Below are positions 6,384 to 8,955 of a stretch of 8,955 nucleotides of DNA, piece after piece; positions within the stretch are counted from its first letter, which is position 1, and each line of letters starts with the position of its first letter. The translations under genes and the position numbers were made by a program. The notes under the pieces are model-generated. The model saw only the letters and a list, made by a program, of their open reading frames with translations, had not been told where the DNA came from and ran no database searches. The DNA lies in assembly GCA_959596515.1 (NCBI GenBank), contig CAUFXR010000093.1:1-8955 (forward strand), in the 5' to 3' direction. The stretch comes from an uncultured Oscillospiraceae bacterium (GTDB lineage Bacteria > Bacillota > Clostridia > Oscillospirales > Acutalibacteraceae).

Positions 6384-8923
6384 TCTTCCATTACGAAGGC
6401 TTCAAAAATATCGCCTTCCTTGATATCGTTAAAGCGTTCTAGGCCAATACCGCATTCGTAACCAGAAGCGACCTCTTTTACGTCGTCCTTAAACCTTCTC
6501 AAAGAAGCCAGCTTATCCTCGCCGATGACGATACCATCGCGAACAATACGGATCTCGGCATTTCTAGTGATCTTGCCGCTGAGCACATAGCTGCCCGCCA
6601 CAGTACCAACATTGCTGATCTTATAGACCTGACGGCACTCAGCCCGGCCCAACAGGTTTTCCCTGAATTTCGGCGCCAGCATACCTTTCATGGCGGACTC
6701 AATTTCCTCGATACAGTCGTAGATAACGCGGTACAAACGCATATCCACCTTATCCCGCTCGGCGTTTTCCGCCGCTACCGGATCGGGGCGAACGTTAAAG
6801 CCTACGATGATCGCGTTGGAGGCGTTCGCCAGCATCACGTCGGACTCGTTGACCGCTCCCACGCCGCCGTGGATCACATGGACCCGCACCTCGTCGTTGG
6901 AAAGCTTCTCCAAAGACTGCCTTACCGCCTCGACAGAGCCCTGTACGTCAGCCTTGACAATGATCTTTAATTCCTTAATATCTCCCAGCTGCATCTGGTC
7001 AAAGAGATTATCCAGGGTAACCTTGGTCTGAGCGTTGAACTGCTCCTCCTTCTGGGCGGCCTTTCTCTGATCGACCAGTTCCCTAGCCAACCGCTCGTCA
7101 GAAACACAGTTAAAGGTATCGCCGCCGGTGGGAACATCGTCCAGGCCGGTGATCTCAACCGGCACAGAGGGACCAGCCTCCTGCACCCGCTCTCCCCGGT
7201 CGTTCATCATGGCTCTTACCCGGCCCACACTGGTGCCCGCCACAATAATATCTCCTACATGAAGGGTACCATTCTGGACCAATACGGTAGCGATAGGGCC
7301 GCGGCCCTTATCCAGTCTGGCCTCGATTACCGTACCCTTACCAGCACGATCCGGATTCGCTTTCAATTCTTTCATATCGGCGATCAGGGTGACCATTTCC
7401 AGAAGGTCATCAATACCCTCCTTGGTATGAGCCGATACCGGGATACACGGAGTATCTCCGCCCCATTCCTCAGGCACCAGTTCGTACTCGGTAAGCTGTT
7501 CCTTGACCCGCTCTGGATTGGCGCCCATTTTATCCATTTTATTGATCGCCACAACAACGGAAACGCCCGCCGCCTTGGCATGGTTAATAGCCTCAACCGT
7601 CTGGGGCATGATACCATCGTCAGCGGCCACCACCAGAATGGCGATATCTGTCACCTGGGCGCCTCTGGCGCGCATGGTAGTAAACGCCTCATGGCCAGGT
7701 GTATCCAGGAAGGTGATCTCCCTGTCCCCAATATTGACCCGATAGGCGCCAATGTGCTGGGTAATGCCGCCGGCCTCTCCTGCGGTAACATTAGCGTGGC
7801 GGATAGCATCCAGCAAGGAAGTTTTACCGTGGTCAACGTGGCCCATGACTACTACGACCGGCGCTCTGGGCACCAGGTTCTCGTCGTCATCCTCACTGTC
7901 GTCGATGATCCGGTCCTCAATGGTGACCACCACTTCCTTTTCCACCTTGGCGTGGAATTCCATAGCTACCAGAGCGGCGGTATCGAAATCGATCACATCG
8001 TTGACGGTCGCCATAGTGCCCATCATCATCAGTTTTTTGATGACCTCTGCCGCGGTGGCTTTCAGGCGCAGGGCCAGTTCACTCACGGTGATCTCATCGG
8101 GAATCTGAATCGTGATAGGCTTGGCTTTCCGCTCCATCGCGATCCGGCGCAGACGCTCGGCCTCTGTTTCCTTTCGGGAGTTGCGGGGCTTACCTCTCTG
8201 CTGAGATTTTTGGGTGATCTTCTGCTTCTGCACCGTATTCTCGTTGCGGTACTTTTCAGAAGCCATACGGTCGTATTTCTCATTATATTTATCAATATTC
8301 ACATTGGCGGAGCGGGTATCGATAATCCTGCCCTGAGGACGGACCACACGGTTGGAAGTGTCCACGCTCTCAACGGAAACGACCGGCTGAGGCTGTTTAA
8401 CCTCCTGACGGGGAGCAGCCGGCTTCGGTTGCTTCGGCGCAGGCTTTTGCTGAGGCTGATTCTGGGGCTTCGAGCCTACCGGCGTGATTTTTCCAGGCAT
8501 GACAGCCTTACGCTTCGGCTGATTGGATACCGACTGTCCCGAGGCGTTCTGTGCGGGCTTAGCCGTTTCCCCCTTCGCAGCGGGTTTCTCTTCTTCTTTC
8601 TTGGAAGCCTGCTGGGGCTTTTTCTCTTTCGCTGCCTTGACCGGCTCTGAAGCCTCAGTGGCTTTCTCCTTTTCAGCTGCCTCAGCGGCGACCTGTGCCG
8701 CCTGATCCTCCGCCACGGTCTTATTCTCCGCGAAATAGGCGTCGAAATTCGGAAGAGCCTTTAATTGGGTGTAATGCTCAAAGATCACATCCAGCTCTTC
8801 CTCGGTCAGCGCTGTCATATGTTTTTTGACCTCTCCGAAATGCTTCTGCAGCAGGTCGATGACCTCTTTGCTGGGAACATTCAAATCCTTGGCCACCTCA
8901 TGGACTCTATATTTTATCATCAT
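6368..8923 (-). CDS. infB: Translation initiation factor IF-2
   Basis: This GTPase brings initiator fMet-tRNA to the 30S subunit and drives 50S joining. The protein has 851 residues. An N-terminal IF2_N helical domain (about 3-55) is followed by a low-complexity linker rich in Ala, Lys, Pro and Gln (about 70-260). A second IF2_N-like segment lies at about 270-330. The G domain shows G1 GHVDHGKT (361-368), GGITQH (385-390), DTPGH (407-411), NKMD (461-464) and SAH (497-499). The C-terminal beta-barrel and fMet-tRNA-binding domains follow, and the protein appears complete. The start is the first of two adjacent ATG codons, with GGGGAGG 10 bases upstream (8934-8940). It is the first gene of the visible operon; nusA and rimP usually lie upstream in Bacillota, outside this window. 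Long linkers are normal for IF-2. Confidence 0.98.
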   Translation of the reverse strand: MMIKYRVHEVAKDLNVPSKEVIDLLQKHFGEVKKHMTALTEEELDVIFEHYTQLKALPNFDAYFAENKTVAEDQAAQVAAEAAEKEKATEASEPVKAAKEKKPQQASKKEEEKPAAKGETAKPAQNASGQSVSNQPKRKAVMPGKITPVGSKPQNQPQQKPAPKQPKPAAPRQEVKQPQPVVSVESVDTSNRVVRPQGRIIDTRSANVNIDKYNEKYDRMASEKYRNENTVQKQKITQKSQQRGKPRNSRKETEAERLRRIAMERKAKPITIQIPDEITVSELALRLKATAAEVIKKLMMMGTMATVNDVIDFDTAALVAMEFHAKVEKEVVVTIEDRIIDDSEDDDENLVPRAPVVVVMGHVDHGKTSLLDAIRHANVTAGEAGGITQHIGAYRVNIGDREITFLDTPGHEAFTTMRARGAQVTDIAILVVAADDGIMPQTVEAINHAKAAGVSVVVAINKMDKMGANPERVKEQLTEYELVPEEWGGDTPCIPVSAHTKEGIDDLLEMVTLIADMKELKANPDRAGKGTVIEARLDKGRGPIATVLVQNGTLHVGDIIVAGTSVGRVRAMMNDRGERVQEAGPSVPVEITGLDDVPTGGDTFNCVSDERLARELVDQRKAAQKEEQFNAQTKVTLDNLFDQMQLGDIKELKIIVKADVQGSVEAVRQSLEKLSNDEVRVHVIHGGVGAVNESDVMLANASNAIIVGFNVRPDPVAAENAERDKVDMRLYRVIYDCIEEIESAMKGMLAPKFRENLLGRAECRQVYKISNVGTVAGSYVLSGKITRNAEIRIVRDGIVIGEDKLASLRRFKDDVKEVASGYECGIGLERFNDIKEGDIFEAFVMEEYRED

Positions 8924-8955
8924 ATTATCAAATCCTCCCCGTTGGTTTTCGTAAG

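Noticed and set aside
7259..8650. Long plus-strand open frame (463 codons) opposite infB
   Set aside because: It lies wholly antisense to infB, whose full motif set is present. The translation is His/Arg/Leu rich without a recognisable domain and is a shadow of the infB codon pattern.

Overview
The window looks like chromosomal DNA from a Gram-positive anaerobe of the Clostridia (Bacillota). Three things point there: the tight gene order infB-rbfA-nrnA-truB-ribF typical of Bacillota, a tRNA-sensing T-box leader in front of leuA, and strong GGAGG-type ribosome binding sites. The coding part is moderately G+C rich. I cannot name a genus from sequence alone. All recognised genes lie on the minus strand, so transcription runs from high to low coordinates.

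Region 1 (8955 to 3152) is a translation and RNA-metabolism operon read right to left: infB (initiation factor IF-2), rbfA (30S maturation factor), nrnA (DHH-family nanoRNase/pAp phosphatase), truB (tRNA U55 pseudouridine synthase) and ribF (riboflavin kinase/FAD synthetase). Gaps are 24 bases or less, and rbfA/nrnA and nrnA/truB overlap by 4 bases and 1 base. The rpsO-pnp genes that often follow ribF in Bacillota are not here, and no terminator is visible after ribF.

Region 2 (3141 to 1053) is a separate leucine-biosynthesis unit. A sigma-A-type promoter starts 11 bases past the ribF stop. It is followed by a T-box leader with a CUG (Leu) specifier, a T-box motif with a UGGU acceptor bulge, and a strong intrinsic terminator. 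Next comes leuA, a type 2 2-isopropylmalate synthase. The stretch between terminator and leuA start can also form a 10-bp helix that hides the leuA ribosome binding site. The same anti-SD segment can instead pair with the 3' arm of the T-box terminator, which suggests a second, translational step linked to antitermination. This is the most interesting observation in the window.

Region 3 (1 to 1052) has no convincing intact gene and is visibly richer in A+T. It holds a good bidirectional terminator (795-836), several other inverted repeats, and short protein-like stretches on the minus strand broken by stops and frame changes. It is best read as decayed coding DNA or an unrecognised repeat or structured RNA. 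I could not assign it to a family.
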